Shown: piece by piece, positions 45,062 to 53,011 of the stretch
Layout of the letters: every line of letters begins with the position of its first letter
Numbering within the stretch: position 1 is the stretch's first letter
NCBI GenBank assembly: GCA_964573295.1
Contig: CAZNJE010000012.1
Location: 1 to 64,000 of the forward strand
Direction: 5' to 3'
Length of the DNA stretch: 64,000 nucleotides
Origin: CAYQJL01 sp964573295
GTDB lineage: Bacteria; Eisenbacteria; RBG-16-71-46; CAIMUX01; WJJG01
Notes under the pieces: model-generated
Database searches by the model: none
What the model saw: only the letters and a program-made list of their open reading frames with translations
What the model was told of the DNA's origin: nothing
Position numbers and translations under genes: made by a program

Positions 45062-45928
45062 ATGAACACTGCCAAGGTTCTGGGATGGACCGCCATCGTG
45101 GCGATCGTCGTTCTGTTCGCGGCGACGCTCACCCCGTGCCAGGCTGAGGAAGAAGCCCGGGCCTCGTTCTACTTCGACGAGGGGTGGGAACATCTGCAGC
45201 AGGGCCGGTTCGACCAAGCGCTCGGCGCGCTCGGACAAGCCGCCAAGCTCGATCCCTCCAACCAAGCCTATGTCACCGAAGCAGCGCTGCTGCGGCGCGT
45301 GATGAAGCTGCGCGAGGATCTGGTAAAGGAAACCGACGAAGGGCGCTGGATGGCCCGGGCCCGCGCGCTGCGCGCCTACTACTACGACAAGGGTCTGCCG
45401 GCCGAGGCGCTGGCCCTGGACCGCCAGGTCCACGAGAAGAGCGGCAACCCCGCCAGTACGCTCTTGCTGGCCGAGAGCATGCTGGAGAATGGACGCAACG
45501 CCGAGGCCGTCACGTTGCTCGAGGCCCTTCCCGCCAAGGAACGCGCGGCCGCCGGGAATCTGATGATGGCGTTGGGGCAGCTCCGCCAGGGCCAGGATCC
45601 GGGCAAGGACCTGCAAGCAGCGGTTACGCAGGTGTCGGCCGATGCGCCGGCGGCTCAGAAGTTTCTTCTGGCGCGGCTCCAGGCGCGGATGGGCCGGGAC
45701 GGTCAAGCGCTGGCCGCGCTGCGTGGTGCGTTCGAATCGACGCCCGGCAGCATGCACGAGAGTCTCCGCCGTCACGTGACCCGCTGCGGCGACTTCGCCG
45801 ATCTGGCCTCCCAGGGCGACTTCGAACGTGTCTTGACGACCGAGTCGAAGATTCCCGAGTCCTCCTGCAGCTCCGGCTCGAGCTGTGGATCCTGCCCCAG
45901 CCGCACCTCTTGCAGCAGCGGGAAGTAG
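45062..45928 (+). CDS. Exported TPR protein with Cys-rich tail
   Basis: 288 residues. ATG 45062, with GAGGAGG about ten bases before, begins a signal-like segment (WTAIVAIVVLFAATLTPCQAEEE). Helical repeats of TPR type follow (FDEGWEHLQQGRFDQALGALGQAAKLDPSNQ, ALRAYYYDKGLPAEALALDRQVHEKSGN, MLENGRNAEAVTLLEALP). The last 20 residues contain five Cys with CGSC and CSS motifs, which could bind metal or take part in disulfide exchange. It sits between the two selenoprotein genes and before the ferredoxin gene. A scaffold or thiol relay role is inference. Confidence 0.75.
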   Translation: MNTAKVLGWTAIVAIVVLFAATLTPCQAEEEARASFYFDEGWEHLQQGRFDQALGALGQAAKLDPSNQAYVTEAALLRRVMKLREDLVKETDEGRWMARARALRAYYYDKGLPAEALALDRQVHEKSGNPASTLLLAESMLENGRNAEAVTLLEALPAKERAAAGNLMMALGQLRQGQDPGKDLQAAVTQVSADAPAAQKFLLARLQARMGRDGQALAALRGAFESTPGSMHESLRRHVTRCGDFADLASQGDFERVLTTESKIPESSCSSGSSCGSCPSRTSCSSGK

Positions 45929-46027
45929 CGGAAAGCGAGGGGCGGGCAGCAGGAAGTAACGGAAGCGAAGTAGCGGGCAGCAGGAAGTAGCGGAAGCGGG
46001 CAGCCGGCAACAGGGAGTGCTCAGGCG
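45929..46027. repeat. Imperfect repeats of GGGCAGCAGGAAGTARCGGAAGCG
   Basis: About 100 purine-rich bases with two to three near copies of the unit run from the end of the TPR gene to the ferredoxin start. It suggests local slippage; translated, the tail would be Ser/Gly/Lys-rich, but stops interrupt it. Confidence 0.6.
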
Positions 46028-47185
46028 GTGGTGCGGTATCTTTCGCAGGCAGGGTTTCTGGGGCTGACACTGGCCGCGGTGTTCTGGGTGGGCGCCAACG
46101 CCGAACTATGGTGTCCCTTTGGCGGCGCCGAGGCGCTCTACACCTACGCCACCGAGGGCAACCTGCCCTGTTCGTTGGGGGTGAGCAACCTCTACATCTT
46201 CGCGGCGGTGCTGGGCATGACGCTCATGGCCCGCCGCGTCTTCTGTAGCCACGCCTGCCCCCTGGGCACGGTGTACGAATGGACCTACCGTGCGGGCCGC
46301 CGTCTGAAGCTCCCCTCGGTCCCGATCCCCGAGCGGGTGGACCGGATTCTCTCTCTGGCCAAGTACGTCTTGCTCATCGTGATCCTTTTTCTGACCTACC
46401 GGGCGGCCGAGCTCATCTTCCGCGGGTTCGATCCCTGCTATGCGCTGCTCAGCCGCCACGGCGAGGACATCACCTTCTGGGCCTATGTCGTGGCCGGTGC
46501 GACGCTGGTGGGCGCACTTTTCATGCGCGTGCCCTTCTGCCGCTGGCTGTGTCCCCTCGCGGCGCTGTTGCAGCCGTTCTCCCGGTTCGGGTGGACACGC
46601 GTGCGCCGCGATGAAGGCACCTGCATCGACTGCGGGAAGTGCACCAGGGCCTGCATGATGGGTATCCGGGTTCATGAGCGCGCCGCCGTCACCGACGCTC
46701 GCTGCACCTCCTGCGGCGAGTGTGTGGGGAGCTGCCCGGTGAGCGGTGGCGATACGCTCAAGCTGACCGCGGCGGGATCGAAACGCCGCTGGCCGCGCGC
46801 CGCGGCGGCCGCCGTGGCACTGGTGTGGATCGGCCTGGCCGTGGCCGGCGCGAAGCTGGCGCCGGCGCCCTCGTTCACCTACGAACGCGCCGATGCGTCC
46901 GCGTCCGACCCGGTGACGGTGGAGTTCGCTCTCGAGGAACTCACCTGCCGGGGACGAGCCACCTTGCTGGTCTTCTTCCTCGACCGCGACGACGAGTACG
47001 AACTGCCCGGCTACCTTCGGCTCGAGGCGTGGCCCGACCCGGCCACCGCCAGAATCCGCGTGACCTGTGACCGCGCCGCCCTCACGGACGATCCGGCCGC
47101 CGCCATCGAGCTGGCCATCACCGAGCCCTACTTCAATCTGGCGGATGGGCGGTGGTATGCCTCTCCATTTCGGATCATGCCTTGA
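46028..47185 (+). CDS. NapH/YccM-like membrane ferredoxin
   Basis: 385 residues. Several membrane helices surround cytoplasm-facing Cys motifs CSHACPLG and CRWLCPLA, as in NapH, NosR and CcoG relatives. Two 4Fe-4S clusters follow (CIDCGKCTRACMMG and CTSCGECVGSCP). A further membrane helix and a 95-residue domain (SDPVTVEFALEELTCRGRATLLVFFLD) lie at the end, probably outside the membrane. Such proteins pass electrons through the membrane to periplasmic acceptors. The gene starts at GTG 46028 with a weak ribosome site. The second selenoprotein follows 467 bases later, so it is a candidate electron source for the secreted Sec proteins; this is inference. Confidence 0.85.
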   Translation: MVRYLSQAGFLGLTLAAVFWVGANAELWCPFGGAEALYTYATEGNLPCSLGVSNLYIFAAVLGMTLMARRVFCSHACPLGTVYEWTYRAGRRLKLPSVPIPERVDRILSLAKYVLLIVILFLTYRAAELIFRGFDPCYALLSRHGEDITFWAYVVAGATLVGALFMRVPFCRWLCPLAALLQPFSRFGWTRVRRDEGTCIDCGKCTRACMMGIRVHERAAVTDARCTSCGECVGSCPVSGGDTLKLTAAGSKRRWPRAAAAAVALVWIGLAVAGAKLAPAPSFTYERADASASDPVTVEFALEELTCRGRATLLVFFLDRDDEYELPGYLRLEAWPDPATARIRVTCDRAALTDDPAAAIELAITEPYFNLADGRWYASPFRIMP

Positions 47186-47468
47186 AGAGGGGCTTTGAAG
47201 AGGAGCCTCGAAGCGAATTCTCGCCGTTTCACTCTCCGATCCGCGGCGCCCGGTAGGCCCGGCACGGATCGCTTTGCATCGCTCGCCGCCGCGCCCAGCG
47301 CCGTGTCCGGGAAGCGAATCGGGCTCTCAGGGTGCTGCGCGGGACATCTATCTGCGCAAGCCTGCGGCACGCTGGAGAGTCCCATCAGAGCGGAAAGGAG
47401 AAGAGGCCAATTGGTGATCCGGCGCGGGTCCATTGTATCCCTCCAGAGAGCACTTCAAATGCCACAAT

Positions 47469-47497
47469 TTGGCGCCCGCGTCAGGATGTGGTATGCT
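47469..47497 (+). promoter_or_regulatory. Sigma70-type promoter of selenoprotein gene 2
   Basis: TTGGCG (47469-47474) and TATGCT (47492-47497) are separated by exactly 17 bases. This would give a leader of about 150 bases to ATG 47653. Confidence 0.6.
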
Positions 47498-47553
47498 GAC
47501 GTGGGTGGATGATAGTAGACCGTCTTCGGCGGCCTCCGGCTTCGCACTCGGCC

Positions 47554-47574
47554 CGGGAGAACCTGGTTCTCCCG
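47554..47574 (+). promoter_or_regulatory. Perfect hairpin in the leader of selenoprotein gene 2
   Basis: Nine-bp stem 47554-47562 with 47566-47574 around a three-base loop, followed by CGTCTT. It may be an attenuator-like terminator or mRNA stabiliser, 78 bases before the start codon. Confidence 0.5.
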
Positions 47575-47652
47575 CGTCTTGATACTTTCATCCGGCGGCA
47601 GCCCGTGCTGGGATCTCGAGTACCCCATAGCTCCAGCGAACGGAGGTGTCCG

Positions 47653-48801
47653 ATGCCCCCACGGTACACCATCTTGGCAGTGATCGTCGCGGTTGCGGCG
47701 CTTCTCTTGTCCTCGAGCACGTCCATGGGCTCGGCGTCCCGGGTGATTCTCGCCGAGGACTTCACGGCGGTGTGGTGAGGCCCCTGCTCCCATGCCCGGT
47801 GCGGGCTGGAAGTCGTTCTCGATGAGTTTCCTGGACAGTTGATCGTCGCCGAACACCATGAATACGATCAACTCACGATCCCCTGGACCGAGGAGAGGTC
47901 TGATTTCTACTGGGCCGGCAGCATCCCCCACGTCCGCATCGACGGAATCTACCTGAAAGTGGGCGCTTCTTCTTGCTATTCCGCGGCCGCCGAGTACCGG
48001 AGTCTGATCGAGCAGCGTCTTGCCGAGACCGGCGGGCAGAGCCCGGTGTCGGTCACCGGCGGCTACTGGTTCGACGGGGATTCGCTTCGGGTGACCGCCT
48101 CGTATCAGCTCCTGGAAGCCGGACCGCTGGTGGATCTCCAGGCCCACGTCATGATCCTCGAGGATGACATCTACTGCTCCGGACAGTACTTCCACCACGT
48201 GACCCGCGCGGCCCGCTCGACCGATGTGGTTCTGGAGGTGGCCGGCCAGTCGGCCTTCGCGCAAGCGGCCTTCGCCATCGACGCCGCCTGGAATCCCAAT
48301 CACCTGAGTTGCGCCGTGTGCCTCCAGCGTATGGGGGAGGTCAACGAGGAGAAGGAGATCCACCAGGCCGCCTTGCTCGGCGAAGGCCATGCCGGAGTGC
48401 CTGGCCCCGAGGCGCCGATGGCGGGCCTGCGGCTGTCGGCTTGGCCCAACCCGTTCGTCCCGGCCCAGCACGGCGGGGGGCTGCGTGTGGAGGTTCGGCT
48501 TGCCGCGGAGGCGGGTGGTTCCGTGGCCGACACCGGCCCACCGGGCGCTTCGGTCCCGAACCCCGCGGGCGCGGGCACCGTTTTCTGTTCGTGCGGACCC
48601 TGGTTCTCGGGCCCGCTGGAGCTCTACGATGCCGGCGGCCGCTGTGTGGCCCGCACGAGCCCTCTCTCCCCGGGCGGCGATGGCCAGGTCCTGACCGCCA
48701 CCTGGGATGGACGCGCCCTCACGGGCCGGCCCCTGGAGGGCGGCGTCTACTGGCTGAAGGTGCCGCGTGCGCCGGCGGAGCGATTCCTCCTGTTGCGGTA
48801 G
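47653..48801 (+). CDS. Putative secreted selenoprotein 2: paralogue with UGPC active site
   Basis: With TGA 47776-47778 read as selenocysteine, the gene encodes 382 residues with Sec at 42. ATG 47653 follows GGAGG by six bases. A signal segment (ILAVIVAVAALLLSSS) leads to VILAEDFTAVW-U-GPCSHARCGL, a thioredoxin CGPC motif with the first Cys replaced. The domain continues with EVVLDEFPGQLIVAEHHE and GSIPHVRIDG, parallel to selenoprotein 1. The last 110 residues resemble a FlgD Ig-like end (LRLSAWPNPF, LTATWDGRALTGRPLEGGVYWLKV). It lacks the middle domain of its paralogue. A strong SECIS hairpin follows the TGA. Enzymatic role unknown; reduction or isomerisation of surface disulfides is inferred. 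Confidence 0.88.
47790..47809 (+). promoter_or_regulatory. Bacterial SECIS element, selenoprotein gene 2
   Basis: Lower stem 47790-47792 with 47807-47809, a single bulged U at 47793, upper stem 47794-47797 with 47803-47806, and loop GGUGC at 47798-47802. The loop starts 19 nt after the TGA. E. coli fdhF has the same parts: bulged U, short upper stem, GGU loop 18 nt after its UGA. This is the arrangement SelB recognises. Confidence 0.85.
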
Positions 48802-49078
48802 CCCATCAACCCCCAACCATCAAATCTGCTGATCAGCATTAGAACGCGCGGGTAGCCCGGCTGCACAGGGCGTGCTATCGTTTCTCCTATCTGTCGATAC
48901 AGTTGTCTTGGTCTGTACGCCTAGGGTCCGGCCGCTCCGTTGGTCATGCGTTCGTACGGGCGCAGCTTTGCTTCGCGCGAGAGCCCGTGAAGAATCACGG
49001 TGGACCTCGCCAGAGGTACAGTCGCCGGCGAGCACAGGTGGTCAGTTCGGGCGGCCCACTTGGTTGGGGGGGCTCACC

Positions 49079-49453
49079 ATGATGTACCGCTGGCATGCCG
49101 GGTATGTCGCCTGGCTGCTGAACCGGCTCACGGGAATCCTCATCACCTTCTACCTCGTCATGCACATCTGGGTGATCCATCACCTGGCGCATGGTCCCGA
49201 GTCCTACACGAAGGTGATGGAATTCCTTGGCAGCAAGTTCTTCGCCCTGATGGAGATCGGCATCATCGGCGTGGTGATCTACCACCTGATGAACGGGATC
49301 CGCGTCGTCTTGGTCGACTTCACCAAATTCGGCGTGTTCCACCAGAAGAAGATCTTCTGGGTTTTGATGGCGGCCGGCGTCGTCATCTACATCCTCTGCA
49401 TCTGGGAGCTGGGAGCCTTCTTCCTGGGGCTATCCCATTCGGCGGCCCACTGA
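49079..49453 (+). CDS. sdhC: Succinate dehydrogenase/fumarate reductase cytochrome b subunit SdhC
   Basis: 124 residues with three membrane helices. WLLNRLTGILITFYLVMHIWVIHHLAHG is the SdhC signature with heme-ligand His candidates, and GIIGVVIYHLMNGIRVVLVDF carries the second conserved His. It anchors the enzyme and, with SdhD, binds quinone and heme b. ATG 49079 is chosen by family length; the ribosome site is weak. It starts a compact sdhCDAB operon. Confidence 0.92.
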   Translation: MMYRWHAGYVAWLLNRLTGILITFYLVMHIWVIHHLAHGPESYTKVMEFLGSKFFALMEIGIIGVVIYHLMNGIRVVLVDFTKFGVFHQKKIFWVLMAAGVVIYILCIWELGAFFLGLSHSAAH

Positions 49454-49507
49454 TTCTTACCCGTTGACCACCAACCGACCGCAGGCGCGCAGCCTAGGGG
49501 AGGAGGC

Positions 49508-49897
49508 ATGAAGGATAGAGGAATTGGATCCGGCGGGGTCATGAGCTGGTTCCTCCAGCGATTCACCGGATTGGTGCTGACGCCGATCTTGCTCATCCAC
49601 TTGTTCACGATGCACCGCTATCACGAGCACGGCTTGGCATGGCAGGACGTGACCGCTTTGCTGGCGAATCCGTACTGGAAGGTGCTCGAAATCACCTTCT
49701 TGGCCCTGGCGCTCTACCACGCGCTCAATGGACTCTACACGCTCTTTCAAGACTATGTGAAGTCCTCGGGGCTGCGGGCAACCTTGTTCAGTCTGGTCCT
49801 GCTGGCGGGACTTGCCCTGTTCGCCTTCGGGCTGGTCACCGTTCTTTCGATCCAAGCTCCCCAGCTGATCGGCGCTGCCGGGCAGCCCGTTCACTGA
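49508..49897 (+). CDS. sdhD: Succinate dehydrogenase membrane anchor SdhD
   Basis: 129 residues with three membrane helices: SWFLQRFTGLVLTPILLIHLF, then LALALYHALNGLYTLFQDY with a conserved His, then LFSLVLLAGLALFAFGLVTV. The RxTG and H..NG..TL motifs pair with those of SdhC. ATG 49508 has GGGGAGGAGG just upstream. The anchor helps bind quinone and completes complex II. Confidence 0.9.
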   Translation: MKDRGIGSGGVMSWFLQRFTGLVLTPILLIHLFTMHRYHEHGLAWQDVTALLANPYWKVLEITFLALALYHALNGLYTLFQDYVKSSGLRATLFSLVLLAGLALFAFGLVTVLSIQAPQLIGAAGQPVH

Positions 49898-49936
49898 TTC
49901 GGCCTAAGGCGTAGGGAAGATAGAGGTGCACATACC

Positions 49937-51688
49937 ATGAAACTCGACGTGACCCATCATCAGCATGATGTTCTGGTGGTCGGAGCCGGCATCGCCGGGC
50001 TCTACTGTGGGCTCAAGACGAGCCGCGAGTACGATACGGCCATCATATCGAAGGTCTACCCCACCCGGTCCCATTCAGGCGCGGCCCAGGGTGGGTGCGC
50101 CGCCTCCCTCGGCAATGTCATGGAAGACCATTGGGAGTGGCATCTGTACGACACGGTGCGCGGCAGCGACTTCCTGGGCGACCAGGACGCGCAGGAGCTT
50201 CTCGTTCGTGAGGCCCCCGGCGTGATGTATGAGATGGAGCACCTGGGCGTGCCGTTCGACCGCACGCCCGAGGGCAAGATCAACCAGCGCGCGTTTGGCG
50301 GCCACTTCGGCAACTTCGGCAAGTCGCCGATGCAGCGCTCCTGCTTCGCCGCCGACCGCACCGGCCATGTTCAGCTGCACACGCTGTACGAGCAGTGTGT
50401 CGCGAACCACGTGCGCTTCTACAACGAGTTCTATGCGCTGTCGCTGATCATGAAGGAAGGGCGCTGCTTGGGCCTCGTGGCCTGGGACATGAAGAACGGC
50501 GGCCTGCACGTCTTCCACGGCCGGGCGGTGCATCTGGCGACGGGCGGCTACGCGCGTTGCTGGAAGATCAGCTCGAACGCCATGGCCAACACCGGGGACG
50601 GACTCTCGCTGGTGATGCGTCAGAACCTACCGCTCGAAGACATGGAGTTCGTCCAGTTCCATCCCACGGGCGTTTGGAAGCACGGAATGCTGGTTTCGGA
50701 GGCCGCCCGCGGAGAGGGCGGCTATCTGGTCAACGACAAGGGCGAGCGGTTCATGGAGAACTACGCGAAGGCGAAGATGGAGTTGGCGCCTCGCGATGTG
50801 GTGTCCCGGGCCGAACAGACCGAGATCGACGAGGGCCGCGGCATAGATGGCGAGGACTGCGTCTACATCGACCTTCGCCACCTCGGCAAGGAGAAGATCC
50901 TGACGCGCCTGCCCCAGGTGCGTGAGCTGGCCTTGAAGTTCCAGGGCCGGGACATGATCGACGAACCGATCTCCATCCAACCGACCGCCCACTACTCAAT
51001 GGGCGGGATCCCCTGCAATCTGGACACCCAGGTGTGGGCTGATGAGGGGAGAACGGTTGTCGAGGGCCTCTATGCATCGGGCGAGTGCGCCTGCGTGTCC
51101 GTGCACGGCGCCAACCGCCTGGGCACGAACTCCACGCTCGAGTGCGCGGTCTACGGACGGCGCAGCGGCCTGAAGATCCTCGAGTACCTGCGGGGCGAAT
51201 CAGGCTTCGTGGACATGCCCGAAGATGCCGCCGACGCGGCCCGCGAGGAGGTCGAGCACCTGCTCTCGACGGCCGGCAGCAAGGGGGGGGTGCGACCTCA
51301 CCTGTTGCGGCATCGCCTGCAGGACACGATGCAGGAGAACGTCGGCGTCTTCCGCACCGAGGAGAAGCTCAAGAAGCAGGTGGAGATCTGCCATGAACTG
51401 CGCAACGAATACAAGAAGGTCTCGATCGACGACGGCGGCGTGTATTGCAATACGGATCTGATCGAGTCGATCGAGCTTGGGCACATGCTCGACTACTCGT
51501 ACATGATCGCTCACTGCGCGTTGGAGCGGACCGAGTGCCGCGGCGCCCACTGGCGCACCGACCATCCCGGCCGTGACGACCAGAACTGGCACAAGCACAC
51601 CTTCGCCTGGCTGGAAGGGGAGAATATCCGCCTGGCCTACAAGCCGGTCGTGATCACCCGGTTCCAGCCCGAGGAGCGCAAATACTAG
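49937..51688 (+). CDS. sdhA: Succinate dehydrogenase/fumarate reductase flavoprotein SdhA
   Basis: 583 residues. DVLVVGAGIAGLYCGL is the FAD dinucleotide fold; TRSHSGAAQGGCAASLGN carries the His that binds FAD covalently; LATGGYARCWKISSNA and EFVQFHPTGVWKHG hold active-site residues. PTAHYSMGGIPCN and GECACVSVHGANRLGTNSTLECAVYGRR complete the family. The enzyme oxidises succinate to fumarate, or the reverse, and passes electrons to SdhB. Full length, within the sdhCDAB operon. Confidence 0.96.
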   Translation: MKLDVTHHQHDVLVVGAGIAGLYCGLKTSREYDTAIISKVYPTRSHSGAAQGGCAASLGNVMEDHWEWHLYDTVRGSDFLGDQDAQELLVREAPGVMYEMEHLGVPFDRTPEGKINQRAFGGHFGNFGKSPMQRSCFAADRTGHVQLHTLYEQCVANHVRFYNEFYALSLIMKEGRCLGLVAWDMKNGGLHVFHGRAVHLATGGYARCWKISSNAMANTGDGLSLVMRQNLPLEDMEFVQFHPTGVWKHGMLVSEAARGEGGYLVNDKGERFMENYAKAKMELAPRDVVSRAEQTEIDEGRGIDGEDCVYIDLRHLGKEKILTRLPQVRELALKFQGRDMIDEPISIQPTAHYSMGGIPCNLDTQVWADEGRTVVEGLYASGECACVSVHGANRLGTNSTLECAVYGRRSGLKILEYLRGESGFVDMPEDAADAAREEVEHLLSTAGSKGGVRPHLLRHRLQDTMQENVGVFRTEEKLKKQVEICHELRNEYKKVSIDDGGVYCNTDLIESIELGHMLDYSYMIAHCALERTECRGAHWRTDHPGRDDQNWHKHTFAWLEGENIRLAYKPVVITRFQPEERKY

Positions 51689-51702
51689 ACGAGGAGAGGA
51701 AC

Positions 51703-52404
51703 ATGGAGAGGACACTACGGGTCTTCCGGTACAACCCCACGGTGGACGCGAAGCCGTACTACGATACCTTCACGATCGAAGTGCAGGATTCGTGGACGGT
51801 TCTCGATGCACTCAACGAGATCAAGTGGAAGCACGATGGCACGTTGGGGTACCGCCGCTCCTGCCGTCACGGGATTTGCGGTTCCTGCGCGGTGATGATC
51901 AACGGTAAGAACCACCTGGCTTGTGAGAGTCAGCTGGCGATGTTCAAAGGCGTCATCCAGGTGGATCCATTGAAAGAGTTCCCCGTCGAACGCGATCTGA
52001 TCGTCGAGCAGGACGACTTCTTCGAGAAGAACCGCATGGTCAAATCCTGGCTGATCACCGATGGTCCGCCCCCGACCGACAAGGAGCGCTACCAGAGTCC
52101 CGAAGATCGCAAGATCCTGGACGGTACCTGGGAGTGCATCCTGTGCGGTGCCTGCACATCGAGCTGCCCGGCGTACTGGGACAACGAGGGCTTCCTTGGG
52201 CCCGCGGCGTTGCTCAAGGCCTGGCGCTATGTAGGCGACACGCGGGATCAGGGTCTGGCCGACCGCCTGGAGATGCTCGACAGCAAGCTCGGGGTGTGGC
52301 GGTGTCACACGATCTTCAACTGCGTCGAAGCGTGTCCCAAATCGCTGAATCCGACCAACGCCATCGTGGAGCTGCGGCGGCGCCTGCTGCGGGAGAAGCT
52401 CTAG
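51703..52404 (+). CDS. sdhB: Succinate dehydrogenase iron-sulfur subunit SdhB
   Basis: 233 residues with the three cluster motifs: 2Fe-2S (CRHGICGSCAVMINGKNHLAC), 4Fe-4S (CILCGACTSSCP) and 3Fe-4S (CHTIFNCVEACPK). They form the electron wire from the flavin to quinone. ATG 51703 is 14 bases after the sdhA stop with GAGGAGAGG before it. A strong terminator begins about 110 bases downstream. Confidence 0.96.
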   Translation: MERTLRVFRYNPTVDAKPYYDTFTIEVQDSWTVLDALNEIKWKHDGTLGYRRSCRHGICGSCAVMINGKNHLACESQLAMFKGVIQVDPLKEFPVERDLIVEQDDFFEKNRMVKSWLITDGPPPTDKERYQSPEDRKILDGTWECILCGACTSSCPAYWDNEGFLGPAALLKAWRYVGDTRDQGLADRLEMLDSKLGVWRCHTIFNCVEACPKSLNPTNAIVELRRRLLREKL

Positions 52405-52510
52405 CCACCGGCCGCCGGGCGGCCGCTCGGAATCGTCCTGAGACGTTCCTGGGCCCGCGTTGGCGGTTTACGCGGCGCTCTTCGGCAACGCATTGCAGGA
52501 AAATAAGTTA

Positions 52511-52545
52511 CCGGGGCGACGGGGTTCGAGACCTCGTCGCCCCGG
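52511..52545 (+). terminator. Strong terminator hairpin after sdhB
   Basis: An almost continuous 15-bp stem (52511-52525 with 52531-52545, one G-T wobble) around a five-base loop is followed by CTCCTTTCC. It probably ends the sdhCDAB transcript. Confidence 0.75.
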
Positions 52546-53011
52546 CTCCTTTCCCCCGGCCTCCCCGACCCGACTCGACCGGTAGCTGACGCGCGGGCTC
52601 GATCGGTTTCTCCTATCCAAGAAAGCATCCAGTTAGCTCGTTCAGTGGTCGATTTGTTAATCAGTCTGGCTGCATGTCTGGCCGGAAAGCACCATCGCGG
52701 TGTGCGGTCGGGGATACCACTTCCCCGATTCTCCGAATCGCGACCGGTGCCAGCCGCATGCCGTTGCTCAGCCCCGTCACGAAGAACACGAGTCTCGAGC
52801 TGCCGAGCGCAAGGCAACCAGGATCAGGAATGGGGCGGGAATCGAAGGCAGGCGATCGCGGGAAGCCACGAGGCCACGGAGGTGCGCTGCCGATGAAGAG
52901 TGCACCGGCTCCCGCGTACGGACGAACAGGTCGACGAAGAGACGGACGACACCCTGGGCCTGACTCGTCCACGGCGGGGGGCATGCACGATTGATTGGGA
53001 GGACATGGGTT
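52546..53011. other. Leader region of the TonB-dependent receptor gene
   Basis: No gene is seen in about 466 bases. Short open frames on both strands lack motifs. 52606-52617 (GTTTCTCCTATC) recurs upstream of sdhC at 48880-48891; no clear promoter is visible otherwise. Confidence 0.4.

Larger units (their letters stand above)
47186..47652. other. Intergenic region and leader of selenoprotein gene 2
   Basis: No gene is supported in 467 bases. It starts with two near copies of TTTGAAGAGGAGC and ends with a promoter (47469-47497) and a leader hairpin (47554-47574) before ATG 47653. A 105-codon open frame (47195-47512) has no motif or start signal. Confidence 0.5.

Noticed and set aside
43006..47778. 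Two pseudogenes with nonsense mutations
   Set aside because: Both stops fall at the same aligned codon, coding character continues undisturbed for hundreds of codons, and a good SECIS hairpin follows the second.
42988..48816. TGA read as Trp or Gly by a changed genetic code
   Set aside because: TGA is the normal stop of several genes here (rhomboid 6339-6341, cheW 31383-31385, the resB and sdhD ends). Only the two thioredoxin-like genes are interrupted by it, both at the active-site Cys position.
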